From assembly GCA_914767885.1 (NCBI GenBank), contig CAJZBQ010000015.1, positions 682,001 through 746,000 on the forward strand: DNA of 64,000 nt. Reading direction: 5' to 3'. This DNA comes from Blepharisma stoltei. Taxonomy: Eukaryota > Ciliophora > Heterotrichea > Heterotrichida > Blepharismidae. Both the position numbers and the translations under genes were made by a program. How positions within the stretch are numbered: the first letter of the stretch is position 1; every line of letters starts with the position of its first letter. This document shows, piece by piece, positions 1-11,115 of the stretch. A model generated the notes under the pieces. That model saw only the letters and a program-made list of their open reading frames with translations, was not told the origin of the DNA and did no database searches.

Positions 1-1
1 T

Positions 2-1808
2 TATTCTAAAAGGATTGGTCTGATATCAAGCATTGGACTTGCTGGGAAAAGTATCGGCCCAACAGTATTTGGGTTTTTGTGAGCTTGATTAATAAATCCA
101 AATAATGAAAGCATCAAAAATAATAATAAAAATGACCAATATTTTGCCTCGTATGTAAATAATAATGTTCCAGGTGCTATCAGATGAGTTTCGTTAGCTT
201 ATTTTATTACAGCTATATTCGGGATTTGTATGATTTGCAATAAAAAACATGAAAAATCAGAAGAAAAAGAAAATAAAACCTCGATGAAACTTATTGAGGT
301 AATTAAACAAAAAAGATTTTGGCTTCTGACGATGCTGTTTTATTTTTTCTATATTTTTTATGTGTACTTATTATCAGAATATAAAGAGTTTGGGACAACC
401 CAGATAAACGATGACTTATTTTTTACATGCATTGGAGCGATTGGATTTTTATTGGGTGGGATGTCGCGCCTGCTTTGTGGGTATTTTCTTGATAAGTTTT
501 TATGATGAAAGGTAGCTTTAACTTCAGCATCAATTCAAATATGTATAAGTTTGTCTATTTATTATATTGTTGTAAGTGAAGTTTTATATGCAGTCTGAGT
601 TTTGATAGGCTTTATATTCGTTAGCTGTACTGGCCTTGTTCTAGTAATGACATGCAAAGCAATTTATCCCCATGATGATTGAATTTTATCATATTCGAAC
701 ACTGGATTTACATTATTAATTGGATCGCTTTATGCCTACCAGTTACTAGTTTTCCCTGTATTTCATATATAGATTCCACGTTGGAGCCCTTTTTAACACG
801 TGGAAAATCCTCACTTCCACACGCCAAAAAGGGCTCCACATGTGGACCCCATTTCCCGTGTGGACCCTTATAAGAGGTTGTCCGATGATGGCGCATTGAG
901 CGCCATCATCGGGCAATTTCTATAGATTATAGGCTATCAAGGCATATACATAAAATGGCGTATGGCGACCGACCCACCCTCTCAGTGGTGGTTACCCATG
1001 TATATCCGGGCATGGTTTTTGGAGCCAGGAATTAGCCCAACAACGTCTGGGACCTCGAGGCGAGAGGCCCAAGCGCGAGAACCGCTGTTTTTGCGACCAG
1101 ACCCATGGGCAGTTACTCGTGACTTCTTTTTGCCAGCAGCGCTCAGCCCAGTGAGTGCCCGAAATGAGGCAGGGTGAATTACCTGCCTAAGCTGCTTTAG
1201 TGGCTCGCCCCGAATGGCGAAAGCTGTTGAGTTCTTTCTCGGGATGACCGGAAAAGAGGGGAGGCGAGTTAGACACCAAAACGGGGGTCTCTCCAGTTGA
1301 AAAGGTGCCCTTCAATGGGCAGATCTGGCGGACGACGAAGCGGAGTTGGCGTAAACTTAGGCGACGATCCAAGTTTGGAAATGGAGGTGGTCAGCAAAGC
1401 CGGTATGAGACGGCCCTTGACAATACCTCTACCGAGAAACCGGGGGTTTCGGCCCGGGCTTGGTGAACGCTCTGCCACCACACGGGAGACCGTGGCATGC
1501 GACCTCGGACGTAGTAGGGACCTTAAATACCCAGCGTAATCTTAATCTTAATCTTAATAGGCTATCAAGGCACATTTTTTGTTATGGCTGGTTGCTTATT
1601 AGCCAGCATTATTATTATATTAGTTTTAAAGCAATGCAAATGTCTTCAAAGTTATCAAGCTTCAAGCAACCCTGAATCATCACCTATAGAGGCCCAAAAA
1701 ATGCAAGCAGGTGAAAGCACAGAATCTAACTCTTCTTCTGGTACAAATAATAACAAAGAAGAGCAAATAATAACTACATTGAATACACACAAAATAATAA
1801 ATTTATAA
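2..1808 (+). CDS. MFS transporter, 3' part, split by a compound IES
   Basis: The gene runs in from the left edge, so its start is missing. Reading TGA as Trp gives a continuous frame from base 2 with several hydrophobic segments, a cytosolic lysine-rich loop (about 235-300) and the GG.SRLLCGYFLDKF region near 455-505 typical of the central part of major facilitator proteins. The frame meets TAG at 770, but removing 768-1557 between TA dinucleotides joins ..VFPVFHI to GYQGTFFVMAGCLLAS, the last membrane helix, followed by a Ser/Asn-rich tail ending at TAA 1806-1808. The layout is reminiscent of the oxalate/formate antiporter-like MFS branch, but the substrate cannot be named. Family assignment is moderately sure; the IES junction is well supported by the restored frame and helix. 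Confidence 0.72.
768..1557. mobile_element. Compound IES: TATAG-ended MITE plus retroelement-like insert
   Basis: The 790-bp insert lies between TA at 768 and TA at 1558 in the MFS gene. The left part (768 to about 929) has hairpins, including a GATGGCGC stem near 886-918, and TATAG at both ends. The right part (945-1556) is GC-rich and ends with a tandem CTTAAT tract (about 1539-1557). It is flanked by a 16-bp direct repeat, ATAGGCTATCAAGGCA, at 929-944 and 1557-1572. The long target duplication and hexamer tail suggest a retroelement that landed beside an existing IES, so both now leave in one excision. Confidence 0.8.
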
Positions 1809-1959
1809 TGTTTTATATAAATTTATAATAAAAAATAGCTTAAACATAATAAAGCTGACCCATTTTGCTTATATATATTGTCCCAAAGCAAGCCTAATTC
1901 CTATATTTCTCATGTTGATAATCCACATAATTTTCTTATGATAATTATGTCTAATTATA

Positions 1960-3593
1960 ATGTTTTTCTTCATTTTATTCGCGACTAGCGCTGCCGTGAT
2001 CTATTTCCCTATCGAAAAAGAAGAAGAAATCACCTTTGGTAAGCTTTATAAAGATTTCGACACTTCTGGATTTTTATCTCTTTCTGCAAATACAACAGCG
2101 CAGTTATCCAATCTTCAAAACGTATTTTCTATTTAGATGCAATATAAAGGCCAAATCCAAATAGGCTCACCACCTCAGAAGTTTAAAGTGATTTTCGACA
2201 CTGGGAGCTCAGTAAGCTTTATTTAGTGACTTTGGGTTGTTTCCAAAGACTGTGATAAATGCCACTCAGTCACTAATTCTTTCAACAAGAAGAAATCAGC
2301 TACATTTGTTGATAGAGAAATACCAAAAACACTGATTTATGGAAAAGGGGCTTGTGCAGGAAATATATCGTCTGATCTTGTATTTATTGGGGATAAAGGT
2401 ACGCTTAACCCTGTTATGCAGGATTTTATTTTGGTCTCCAAAGATAAAGATTTTAGTGGGATGCAGGCGGATGGGATATTAGGAATGGGATTTGATGGGC
2501 TGAGTGACAGTATTCCGCCATTAATTCAAAACATGAAAGAAAGCAGTATTATAGAGAACGCGACTTTTTCTGTGTTTTTGAGTGATAATGGATATGGGAA
2601 GTCAAATACAAATCTTCAGTCTATGGTTATTATAGGAGGCTATGATTTAGACAAATATGCTAACAACACTTCCTTGATCAGTGAATAAGCCATTAAAAAA
2701 TACATATCTTTGGGAAATTAAGTCTCTTGTCAAGTGGGGCAAAAACATTTTTTACAAATAATAATTTGATATTTTATTAATATGGTTACTAATAAATGTT
2801 CGTTTAAACATAATTTAATTCTTTTCATTTCAAGTATATTAAAAATTGAATTTTTCAAAATCACAAAAACCTATTATAAGTAAATTTTTATTTAATTTTT
2901 TTTTATCCCTTATCAAACAAATCTTGCTAGCTAGCCAAATAAGGGAGTAAAGAAAAAGAAATTACTTATTTGCCTGTCATAACTTATCCTGGATATTGGA
3001 CAGTTAGGTTGTCAAGGATCTTTATAGATTCAACACCCATTGTTTTAGCATCAAGTCTAGCTATAGTCGATACAGGAACATCATTCCTCATAGGCCCTAC
3101 CACTGAGGTAAACCAAATCTACAGTTATCTTCAACGGAGTTTTGGCTGCAGCTTATCCAACTCCAATCTAATTTGTGACTGCGGAAATTCCCATTCATTA
3201 TCTGATTACCCAGATCTTGGATTTGTATTCTCTGATAATGTAAAGTTTACCTTGAGCCCACATCATTATTTTATGAAAAGTGGCAGAAATTGCTTGCTTT
3301 TAATGGCTACAATGGGAGATTCTTATATGTGGGTGCTTGGTGATGTATTTTTGAGGAAATATTATACGATTTATGATATGGATAATAGAAGGGTCGGATT
3401 TGCTGAGTCTGTAAATGAAGATGTGTCAGGAGAAGAAAGCTCGAGAATAGTGAGACTTCTACTCGTAGCTGGAGGGATGATATTGTGTGGAGTACTTTTA
3501 ATTGGACTGAGAATTCTCTACAAGAAGTACACCAGAAGGAATAGACTGCCATTAGATAATTCAATTGATCTCCCACTTAGATCAAACAATTAA
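1960..3593 (+). CDS. Pepsin-family aspartyl protease, membrane-anchored
   Basis: The ATG at 1960 starts a hydrophobic signal sequence. Two 15-nt introns (2122-2136 and 2212-2226) and one IES (2686-2966) must be removed. Both catalytic motifs are then intact: DTGSS followed by WLWVV, where W is a TGA codon just after intron 2, and IVDTGTSF in the second lobe (about 3064-3090). Other A1-family marks are ADGILGMGFDGL and the VLGDVFLRKYYTIYD block (about 3325-3380). Near the C-terminus a hydrophobic segment (about 3450-3510) is followed by basic residues, so the enzyme is probably a type I membrane protein of the secretory or lysosomal system. It is of usual A1-family length. The only oddity is the IES between the two lobes. 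Confidence 0.9.
2686..2966. other. IES in the aspartyl protease
   Basis: 281 bp, AT-rich, bounded by TA at 2686 and TA at 2967. Excision joins ..SLISE to YLPVITYPGYW, restoring the protease frame that otherwise ends at TAA 2686-2688. Both ends read TAAG inward, a very short terminal inverted repeat. No longer repeat is seen. Confidence 0.85.
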
Positions 3594-3716
3594 ATATAAC
3601 CATACCATACCATATTAATTTTAATTTTTTAATTATGCTATATGATTAATAGAAGTTTAAAATATTGAAACAAGTCTATGAAAATTGACTCAAGAATAAA
3701 TTTTAATATTTTGCAG

Positions 3717-5246
3717 TTAATTTAATGACTCAATTTTGAGAATTTCTTTGAATTCATCAAAACTAATATATCCTTTGTCTTTAGAATCGACTTCTGCAAT
3801 CGCTTTTTCTCCATCAATTCCTTTTCTGCCACTTCTTTTAATGGCTTCTTCAAAGGACTCTGCTGTGATTTTTCCATTGCCCTTGACATCAAAATGCTTA
3901 AAAATTCTTAACAAGAGGTCTTCATCCACTATAATTTTTTACTAAATTAGCTTTTAAATCTCAATTTTACTATCTAAAAAAAAATTAAAAATAATTTATT
4001 CGTGCTTATGTAATTAGCCATAAAGGTTTATATCTTTAGCTGCTAAGGTAGCTGCTAAAAACTCAGAATAGCTTAATCTCCCATCTCCATTTCCATCTGC
4101 ATTTAGAAAACAAATCTCCAGCTCTTTATTAATATTGTTATAATTGTCATCTTTCAACGCATCTTCAATATCCTGAAGCGTCAAAAATCCTTCATTATTT
4201 TTATCTAATGATAAAAAGGCTTCTTTTAGATCTGCAATCTGATATGACTCTAGATCTCTTACTAAAAAGCCCATAGCTTCTCTTTGAAAAGTACTTTTAA
4301 CCCGAAATCTGCGAAAACTATCGATGATTTTTGGATTAATCCTCTGAGAATGGTTCATTTCTAAGTACTTGAACCATGGATGATGTAAGGCATTTTCTGC
4401 GGTAATTCTATTACTTACATCAACTGTTAATAGTTGATGGATTAAGTCCTTTGCCAGTCCACTGATTTCTTTTCAAATGCTATCTGTAAACTCAAAATTC
4501 CCATCCATGATTTGTTTAAAAATTTTAACTTTGTTTTCGCCATAAAAGGGGAAATTTCCACACAAAAGGGCATACATGATAACTCCAGCACTCCATAAAT
4601 CACATTCAGGGCCATAGACCCCTTTAAGGACTTCAGGAGCTACATAATATGGAGTTCCTACAATTGAGCTCATTTTATTAGAGGAGTTTCTGAATTTTTT
4701 TGACAGCCCAAAGTCAATTAATTTGAGCTCGGAATTTGGCTCATCATCTTCGTACATGAAATTTTCACATTTCAAGTCTCTATGGCAAATATTTACTTTA
4801 TGTAAATGATTAACAATTCCTAAAATTTTTTTCATGATTTCCCCTGCTTCTTTTTCTGTAAAATTTACTTTTTTTAACATTTTATCCATCAAATCTCCGC
4901 CTGTACAATATTCCATTACAATGTGATAGAATCTTTTCCCTTCATAAATTTCATGGAGCTTTATTATATTTGGGTGATCCAAACTTGAAAGAATTTCAAC
5001 TTCTAAATGCAATTGGCTAATACAGCGGACTCGAGCTTTATCTATAGATTTTATTGCAACTTTGTGAGTAGGATTTTTTTTCGGGTACCCAATTCTAACC
5101 GCTCCAAAGTTTCCCATTCCAATAACTTTACCGATTTCATATTGTGTTGTAATGTCACAGTTATAGGTGGGCAGTCGGCTCTTTTTACGGCGGAGTCTGG
5201 GAATAGAAGGTGCTGGAGTTGAATCTTTGTTGCAAATATTGCCCAT
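3717..5246 (-). CDS. Calcium-dependent protein kinase (CDPK)
   Basis: Ser/Thr kinase joined to four EF-hands. The N-terminus MGNICNKDS is a classic N-myristoylation site with an adjacent palmitoylatable Cys, so membrane attachment is likely. Catalytic motifs are intact: GMGNFGAV loop, VAIKS lysine, CHRDLKCEN, IDFGLSK and APEVL. A TGA Trp occurs at about 4472. Removing the IES at 3930-4028 joins AAKDI to VDEDLLLRIFKHFD with exactly the usual spacing between EF-hands 2 and 3. EF loops 2 (DGNGDGRLSYSE) and 4 (DSKDKGYISFDE) are canonical; loops 1 and 3 end in Asp and Ser instead of Glu and may bind Ca2+ weakly. It is predicted to be an active Ca2+-regulated kinase, unlike the two CDPK-like genes downstream. 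Confidence 0.95.
3930..4028. other. 99-bp IES in the CDPK linker between EF-hands
   Basis: A plus-strand TAT is repeated at 3930-3932 and 4029-4031. Retaining one copy joins the EF2 and EF3 modules in frame and removes a TAA (minus strand). The insert is AT-rich with no obvious terminal inverted repeat. Confidence 0.85.
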
Positions 5247-5366
5247 CGATTTTTAAAATTTATTAACCTATTAATTAAAACGTAAATTTGGCGATTTTAA
5301 TATCTTAATTCTGAATTCCAGCATAATAATGCTGATCTGGTCTGGTTAGCATTATGGACTAAAGAA

Positions 5367-5894
5367 ATGATAATTTTTTATTGGGTAAAATTAAAAATGG
5401 GTCCGAATGGGTCTATTAAATCGAGAACAAGTTTGAAAAATCATATGCATAAAATAGATGATTTTATTTACTTAGGAGACCAATATAGTGTCCAAAATGA
5501 TAAAGAATTGCAATTATGTGGAATAAAAAATATTTTGCAACTTTATGAAGTCCCTAGAAAAGAGCATTTGTATAATTATTGTGTGCTGCCTTTGCCAAGA
5601 GGAAAAAATTTTAGTATTTTGCCAGTTGTTCAAGAAAGCTTGAGGTTTATAGATCAAGCAATTTCTAGGGGAGAAAAAGTCTTGGTTCATTGTAAATTCG
5701 GCAAGAACAGAAGTGCTACCATTGTAATTGCTTATTATATGGCGAGCAGAGACTGAAGTTATAGACGTGCTTATGAATATATTTTAAATAATAGAGCAAT
5801 AGTCCCAAGTAATGAGCTGAAAAATCAAATTTTATCAATTCATCATCAGCTCAGAACTTATCTGGATCCAAGTAAAGAAATTGTAAGAATTTAA
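5367..5894 (+). CDS. Dual-specificity protein phosphatase
   Basis: A compact DSP domain of about 175 aa. The active-site loop VHCKFGKNRSATI fits the HCxxGxxRS signature (about 5685-5720); the substrate-positioning and IYLGDQYSVQN-type opening strands precede it. One TGA Trp at 5754 extends the frame to SYRRAYEYILNNRAIVPSN, the usual helix after the catalytic loop, ending at TAA 5892-5894. A second in-frame Met at 5397 is also a plausible start. It likely dephosphorylates phospho-Tyr/Ser/Thr proteins, and kinases are abundant nearby, but no partner can be inferred. No intron is needed. Confidence 0.85.
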
Positions 5895-6234
5895 AATGAT
5901 GGCCGAGCATGAAGAGATGAGTTATTTTAATATATAGCCTAAGCATCTAGATGAAATAATATTTTATGTATTCTATAGCATGAATGAATTTCCAGCTAAA
6001 AATCCAGTAATTTCAATATTAATTCCAAGTTAAGATATGCTTAAATAATTTTCTAAATCCAATAAAGATCTAAAAAAGCATTTTTATAATTTTGCTCTCT
6101 TAACTAGGCTTATAAATTTAAATTTTGGTTTTAAAAATAATTGACAGCATATCTCAAGAAAGTAAAATTATAATAGGCTCTCATCCAGCTACAATAAAAT
6201 TTTAATAATATGATTTTAATCCTTATAAATAACT
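5895..6234. other. Gap, possible degenerate coding remnant
   Basis: Plus frame from ATG 5896 gives coherent-looking stretches (PKHLDEIIFYVFYSMNEFPAK) but is cut by TAG and TAA codons that no 15-nt intron or clear direct repeat removes. It could be a pseudogene, 3' UTR or chance. Nothing firm. Confidence 0.25.
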
Positions 6235-7236
6235 TTAATTGGTAGATATCTTTTCTGGCCCATTAAGCTGGAGTTTTGCCTCTTCATACTTCAATGAAAT
6301 TTCAGCGATATCTTTATCTTTTTCTCTTACCGTCTTCAATTTATCGGCTAGCACTTTTCCAAGTAAATCCAGCTCATTGCTAAGCTTAGTCGAAGTTTTA
6401 CTGACTGTTAGATTTGATGTAATTTTTATAGTCCTTAGCTCTTGCTGCTTATCCTGTAGCTGCTTTTCTAGTCTTGCACATTGTGCTTTCTCTTGACTAA
6501 TTTTTTCATTTAGTTCACTAATCATATGTTGTAAACTTCTTATATCTTGACCTTCAGTGCTTGCAGATTTCTGCATGATTTGTCTTTCGACATCTTCAAT
6601 TTCTTCTTTCAGCTCCTTTTCAGTTTCTACACAGTTCTGGTAGTCATCTTCTAGCTGCTGCAGTCTGCTTCTAGTGTCTTCATTATTTTTAAACCTAGCT
6701 GCAGCTTTTTCACAGTTTTCTTTAAGCCTTTTAGTTTCTGCTTCCGATTTTTTATATTTAGCTGAGAGAGCTGCATTTTCTTGCTCCAATTGAGAAAGCT
6801 TTTTCTGGAGGTTCACAAAAAACTCATTAGCAGCAGTTGGGGATAAGTTTTCCCATTCTTGGAGCCCAGAATCTCCGATTTCTTCATTTTGCCTCTTTAA
6901 GTCTTCATTTTCTTTCTCTAAATTTGCGATTTGTTCATTAAGCTCTTCAAGCTGACTATCAGAAATTGGTAGAGGGTCTATTCGATTTTTTAATTCTTCA
7001 CAGCTTTCTGATAGTTCAGAGTTAGTTTCTTGCAGCTTACTAAGTTGATCAGTTAGCTCATCGATTTCTCCTTGGCAGTGTCTAAGGAGAGATTGCTTTT
7101 TGAGGGATTCGTCACGATCTCCAGATTGAGTCTCATCGATACTTTCAGCTTGGGCTATCTGCCTATTGAGCTTTATGACTTCTTCTTTCATATTAAGAAT
7201 CTTTTTCTTGTAATTGTTGATAAGTTCGGGCTCCAT
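6235..7236 (-). CDS. Long coiled-coil protein, function unknown
   Basis: The 333-aa open frame is almost entirely heptad-patterned coiled coil, rich in Glu, Lys, Gln and Leu (for example ELTDQLSKLQETNSEL and ELNEKISQEKAQCARLEKQL). There is no signal peptide, membrane helix or catalytic motif. It contains no TGA, TAA or TAG and needs no intron. Such proteins in ciliates are often cytoskeletal, basal-body or intraflagellar components, but the sequence does not decide this. An 800-bp AT-rich spacer lies upstream. Confidence 0.75.
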   Translation of the reverse strand: MEPELINNYKKKILNMKEEVIKLNRQIAQAESIDETQSGDRDESLKKQSLLRHCQGEIDELTDQLSKLQETNSELSESCEELKNRIDPLPISDSQLEELNEQIANLEKENEDLKRQNEEIGDSGLQEWENLSPTAANEFFVNLQKKLSQLEQENAALSAKYKKSEAETKRLKENCEKAAARFKNNEDTRSRLQQLEDDYQNCVETEKELKEEIEDVERQIMQKSASTEGQDIRSLQHMISELNEKISQEKAQCARLEKQLQDKQQELRTIKITSNLTVSKTSTKLSNELDLLGKVLADKLKTVREKDKDIAEISLKYEEAKLQLNGPEKISTN

Positions 7237-8028
7237 TTATTATTACAGTGATTTTTTTTTGCTCAATTAAGCAATAGCAATCTTTTTAAAGCATTATTTA
7301 ATAAAAATATAACTGAGGTCTCAGCTTTTTAATTATTATAATTTTATTAAATATTGAAAAGGTAGGTTTACAAACTCAATAGTCAACAAAAATTTGTAAA
7401 ATTTAATTTGAAAAATACATAAATGCTAATAAGATAATGGATATAAACATGCAAATTTATAAAAAAAATCAATGATAATATTGCTGTACATTTTCATAAG
7501 GCAAATGCAAGCATAAAGCATTATTTTCAATTAAGTCTTAAACCTAAAATATAAAGATGCTTTACTATGATTATAATTTATATTTATAGCTCATCATATT
7601 TTAATTACTTATAATATATAAAGGCAAATTTATATTAATTTTAGAAGTATTATATATTTAATCATTTTAATTTTGAAAAAATGTTGAAAAAGCATTTTAA
7701 TTTCTGAAACCTTAAAAGAAATCAATAAAATTTTTATCGCATTATTTACTACTCCTTGTCAGCACGGATGAAGTGCATAATATTGAAAGATCATAAATAA
7801 ATCATTCTAATTTTTGCTTATTATAACGTATTTAAACGAATAAGTCTTAAGTTTAATCCATTTTTTAATACAAAGATATTGTAAAATAATAATTAGCGGA
7901 TATTATTTTTGAAGCAAAATTTTATTCAAAATATTTAGTGAAAAAAAATATTGAGAGTTTTATATGCTATAGAAAAAGGATTTTATATTCATTTTTTTAT
8001 TAATTATTATCAAAATTTGCAAGCTTAT
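7237..8028. other. AT-rich intergenic spacer
   Basis: No supported ORF, long repeat or hairpin seen. It is the region upstream of the coiled-coil gene and downstream of the Myb gene. Confidence 0.6.
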
Positions 8029-8670
8029 TTATGAAGTTTTATTGTCAAGTCCTATTTCAGTTTTCTTTATTTCAACTAAATTACTGAGTATTGATTCCCA
8101 GTGACGGAGCATTTTTAGTTTTGAACGTTTGTCACCAATTTCATTAATTTTTGTGCAGATATTCAAGCTTCCTCCTAAATTTTGAATTAGAGTATCATTA
8201 ATCGTAATGCTATCGGTTAAAGATACTTCGAGATTGTTTTTAATTGCATCTTCTGGGCAAAGAGAATTTACTTGGTTGTGTATGATTTCTGATGATTTAG
8301 CTTTGTTTGTCCTAAGGGCTTCCTTAATTTCAGTCCTCTGGTCTGCAGTCATCATGCTTCTCAGCCTATAGAAATGGTTCTTTACGCTTGATGATGGTCT
8401 ATGATTAAAATACAAAGAAATTTGATGTCACTTTGCTCCATAATTAGAATATAACTCTAATAGCAACTGATCCTCTTCTGCAGTTCATCTTGGCTTATCC
8501 TTTAACAGCATAGCTTCTTCCTTTTTTGGAGTCATTGATTGGACTTTAATCTCTTCATGGCCAATTTTTTTATTATTTCCAAAAGAGTTTTGATTATTTT
8601 GGATTTCTCCTTCAAAGCACGCCATTTCTCCAATGACTTGCTTGAAGGGATAAAAGCCAGATATCTCCAT
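8029..8670 (-). CDS. Single-repeat Myb/SANT-like DNA-binding protein
   Basis: Reading two TGA codons as Trp joins two open segments into a 213-aa protein. The Myb repeat is PRWTAEEDQLLLELYSNYG followed by AKWHQISLYFNHRPSSSVKNHFYR, with the expected tryptophans, both encoded by TGA, and the typical R..VKNHFY recognition helix. This is one of the clearest demonstrations of UGA=Trp in the window. The flanks are low-complexity. A transcription or chromatin factor is likely; targets unknown. Confidence 0.85.
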
Positions 8671-9561
8671 TTATCTGGATCAGAAAAGATTACTTTTAAA
8701 ATGAATCGCATGGCTCAAGCTAATAATTTAAATGATATAAGTAACCAGTTAGTTTCTTGAGAAATAAAATTGGGAAAATTTATTAAAGAAAATATGCTAA
8801 ATGGATCATTTTGTGAAAAATATGACAATTAACTAAAAGGTAAAATCTGTTTAAAATTTGTTATTTTATAAAAATAAGTATGAATTTTAAGCTTATTCCT
8901 GCTGCTTTATGATGAGAAAATAATTGAAAACTTATATAGCCTGGAAGACCCCTTAGCTTCTAGAGGTATAATAATTCGATGGATAGTAGTTTATCATATC
9001 CATTAGATGTTTCATTTCTGATGTGATTCAAGTAATAAAGATATAAAAAGCAGTCTAAAAGATTGATTATTGAATAATAGTCCATTCCTACAAAAGTTAT
9101 CCCTTTTTGGGCTTTAAGAGACTATATATTGAACATTATCCTTTAAAAATAATTTTTCATGAGGTATCAGCATCTTATAAGTGTTGGATTTTGCTAGATA
9201 TGAAATGCTTTAGTATTTTTATTGTTTCGCTAATTAAATGAATCATCTACAATTACAGCTGTACAATTTAATAATAGGCCAAATTTTAAAAAAATATTTA
9301 TTTGCCTTTTGCATTTTCTCTAATCTTGTTAAATATAAATATCATGCAAATGGTTCTAGAATAAATTCAGTTTGAAAAAATTAATTTTGTAATAATGCTT
9401 ATTCAAACAATAAGCAATTAATACTAATATTTTTAAAGGGTTTTTGATTTTATTTCTAGTTTATCTGCTCTTCATTATCCTTTTTTACTTTTCTTTTGAA
9501 TTTAAGACTTATGAGACATTTTTCGTTTCAAATGATTAATAATTTATACATAAAATTAAAT
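8671..9561. other. AT-rich gap, no confident gene
   Basis: Scattered open stretches occur on the plus strand (near 8880-9150) but are broken by TAA/TAG without matching 15-nt introns. Possibly decayed coding sequence; otherwise the upstream region of the next gene. Confidence 0.4.
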
Positions 9562-11115
9562 ATGGGCTGCTGTGCTTCAAGAGAAGAGCCTAACTCAAAA
9601 CAAAATTCCCAAAAAAACACTAAAAAGTCATCAATTAAGCTTAAAAGCAGAAACTCAACTCAAACTAACGCTTCAGCTTCTCAATCCAACCCTTCATTAG
9701 AAAAAAAGGGCACAGGGCTTACTCGTGCTAAATTTATTAAGACTAGTTCAGGCACTATTCGCAAAAATTTTACTGTTATTAAAAAGCTTCAAGCTGGAAT
9801 ATATGGTGATGTCAAACTTGCAGTTGACAATCGAAATAACTTGCAACGAGAAATAAAAGAAATCAATAAATCACTTATAAACCCTGAAATGGAAGAAAAA
9901 GGTTGGGAAGAAGTATATAAACTTGTTGAACTTGTAAAATATATATAGGATCACCCAAATATAGGTAAAGTTGTAGAAATCCGCCAATCAAGCGACAAAA
10001 TTTATTTTATTTTTGAGTATTTAAAGGGAGGGAATCTTTTTGATAGGATTTTGCAAAATAGAATTAGTGAATATCATGCAAGTTGCTATATGCGTGACAT
10101 TTTAACTTGTATGCAATATTTTCATAGCAAGGGAATTATTAATAGAAATATAAGGCCAGAAAATATAGTCTTTGAATCTACTGAAGATGATTCTGTCTTA
10201 AAATTAATGAATTTTGAGCTGTCTCCTGGGATTTGCCAAGTTCCAATACAAACCGATTTTGTATTTATTACATAGCTTGACTACTTGGCTCCAGAAGTAA
10301 GGAAGGGAGACCATAACCAAACTGCAAGTGATATATGAAGCTTAGGAGTAGTTTTATATATAATTATGATAGGAAGGCCTCCTTTTACTGGACTATCAAT
10401 CAATGAAATTACAAGAAGAATTAATGAAAATTTTCTTTTAACGTCAGAGCTTTTTTCATTATACTCAGAAGAGATAAAAGATTTATTAAGCAAAATGTTA
10501 AATATCAATTATAAGAATAGAATTACAGCAGTTGAGGCGCTTAATCATCCTTGAATTGTCAACCGAGAAAATCTTAATAAATCAAGTGGAAACGAAGAAG
10601 TTTTAACTCGTATCGCCAGATTCCAAGTATAAAATATTTAGGCAAAATCAATCATAAAAACATCAATTTTGACATTTATTATTTCACAGTTCACAGATAT
10701 TGCTGGAGAAAAAGAATATATAAAAATCTTTAAATCCCTTGACACTAATGATGATGGGGTCATAAATAAAGCTGAACTTATTGAAGGCTGCAAAATTTTG
10801 GCATTAGAAGATATTGCTGAGGTTGAAGAAATATTGAAAAATTGTGATATAGATCAAAGTGGATGTATTGAGTATTCGGAATTTATTGTTGCTGCAACGA
10901 ATTGAAACACTGCTGCACAAATAAGAAAATTAAGAAATGCTTTTGAAGTGTATGACACAAGTGGAGATGGGAAGCTAAGTTTCAATGAACTTAAAGAGGC
11001 GGTACCGGGGATTGAACACTCAGAATGAAGCAAATTTTTTGAGGAAGCTGATGTCAATAAAGATGGGATGATCAGTTTTGACGAGTTCAGAAAATTCCTG
11101 TTAAAAGATAATTAA
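9562..11115 (+). CDS. CDPK-like pseudokinase with four EF-hands
   Basis: The start was chosen at MGCCASREE, a myristoyl/palmitoyl signal. Three 15-nt introns (9934-9948, 10261-10275, 10627-10641) remove every TAA/TAG and give one frame ending at TAA 11113-11115. The fold is recognisable (DHPNI, FEYLKGGNLFD, LAPEVRKG, DIWSLGVV with TGA Trp), but the catalytic loop reads NRNIRPEN instead of HRDLKPEN and the Mg-binding DFG is NFE. The glycine loop is LQAGIYGDV. Catalytic Asp and DFG Asp are therefore absent, while the four EF-hand loops are all canonical (DTNDDGVINKAE, DIDQSGCIEYSE, DTSGDGKLSFNE, DVNKDGMISFDE). Likely a membrane-attached Ca2+ sensor acting as an allosteric partner or scaffold rather than an enzyme. 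Confidence 0.9.

Noticed and set aside
9934-10641. In-frame TAG/TAA in the kinase at 9562-11115 read as glutamine (Condylostoma-like ambiguous code)
   Set aside because: Each stop lies in a 15-nt GT..AG segment that removes exactly the extra residues. Other genes avoid TAA/TAG and use CAA/CAG for Gln.
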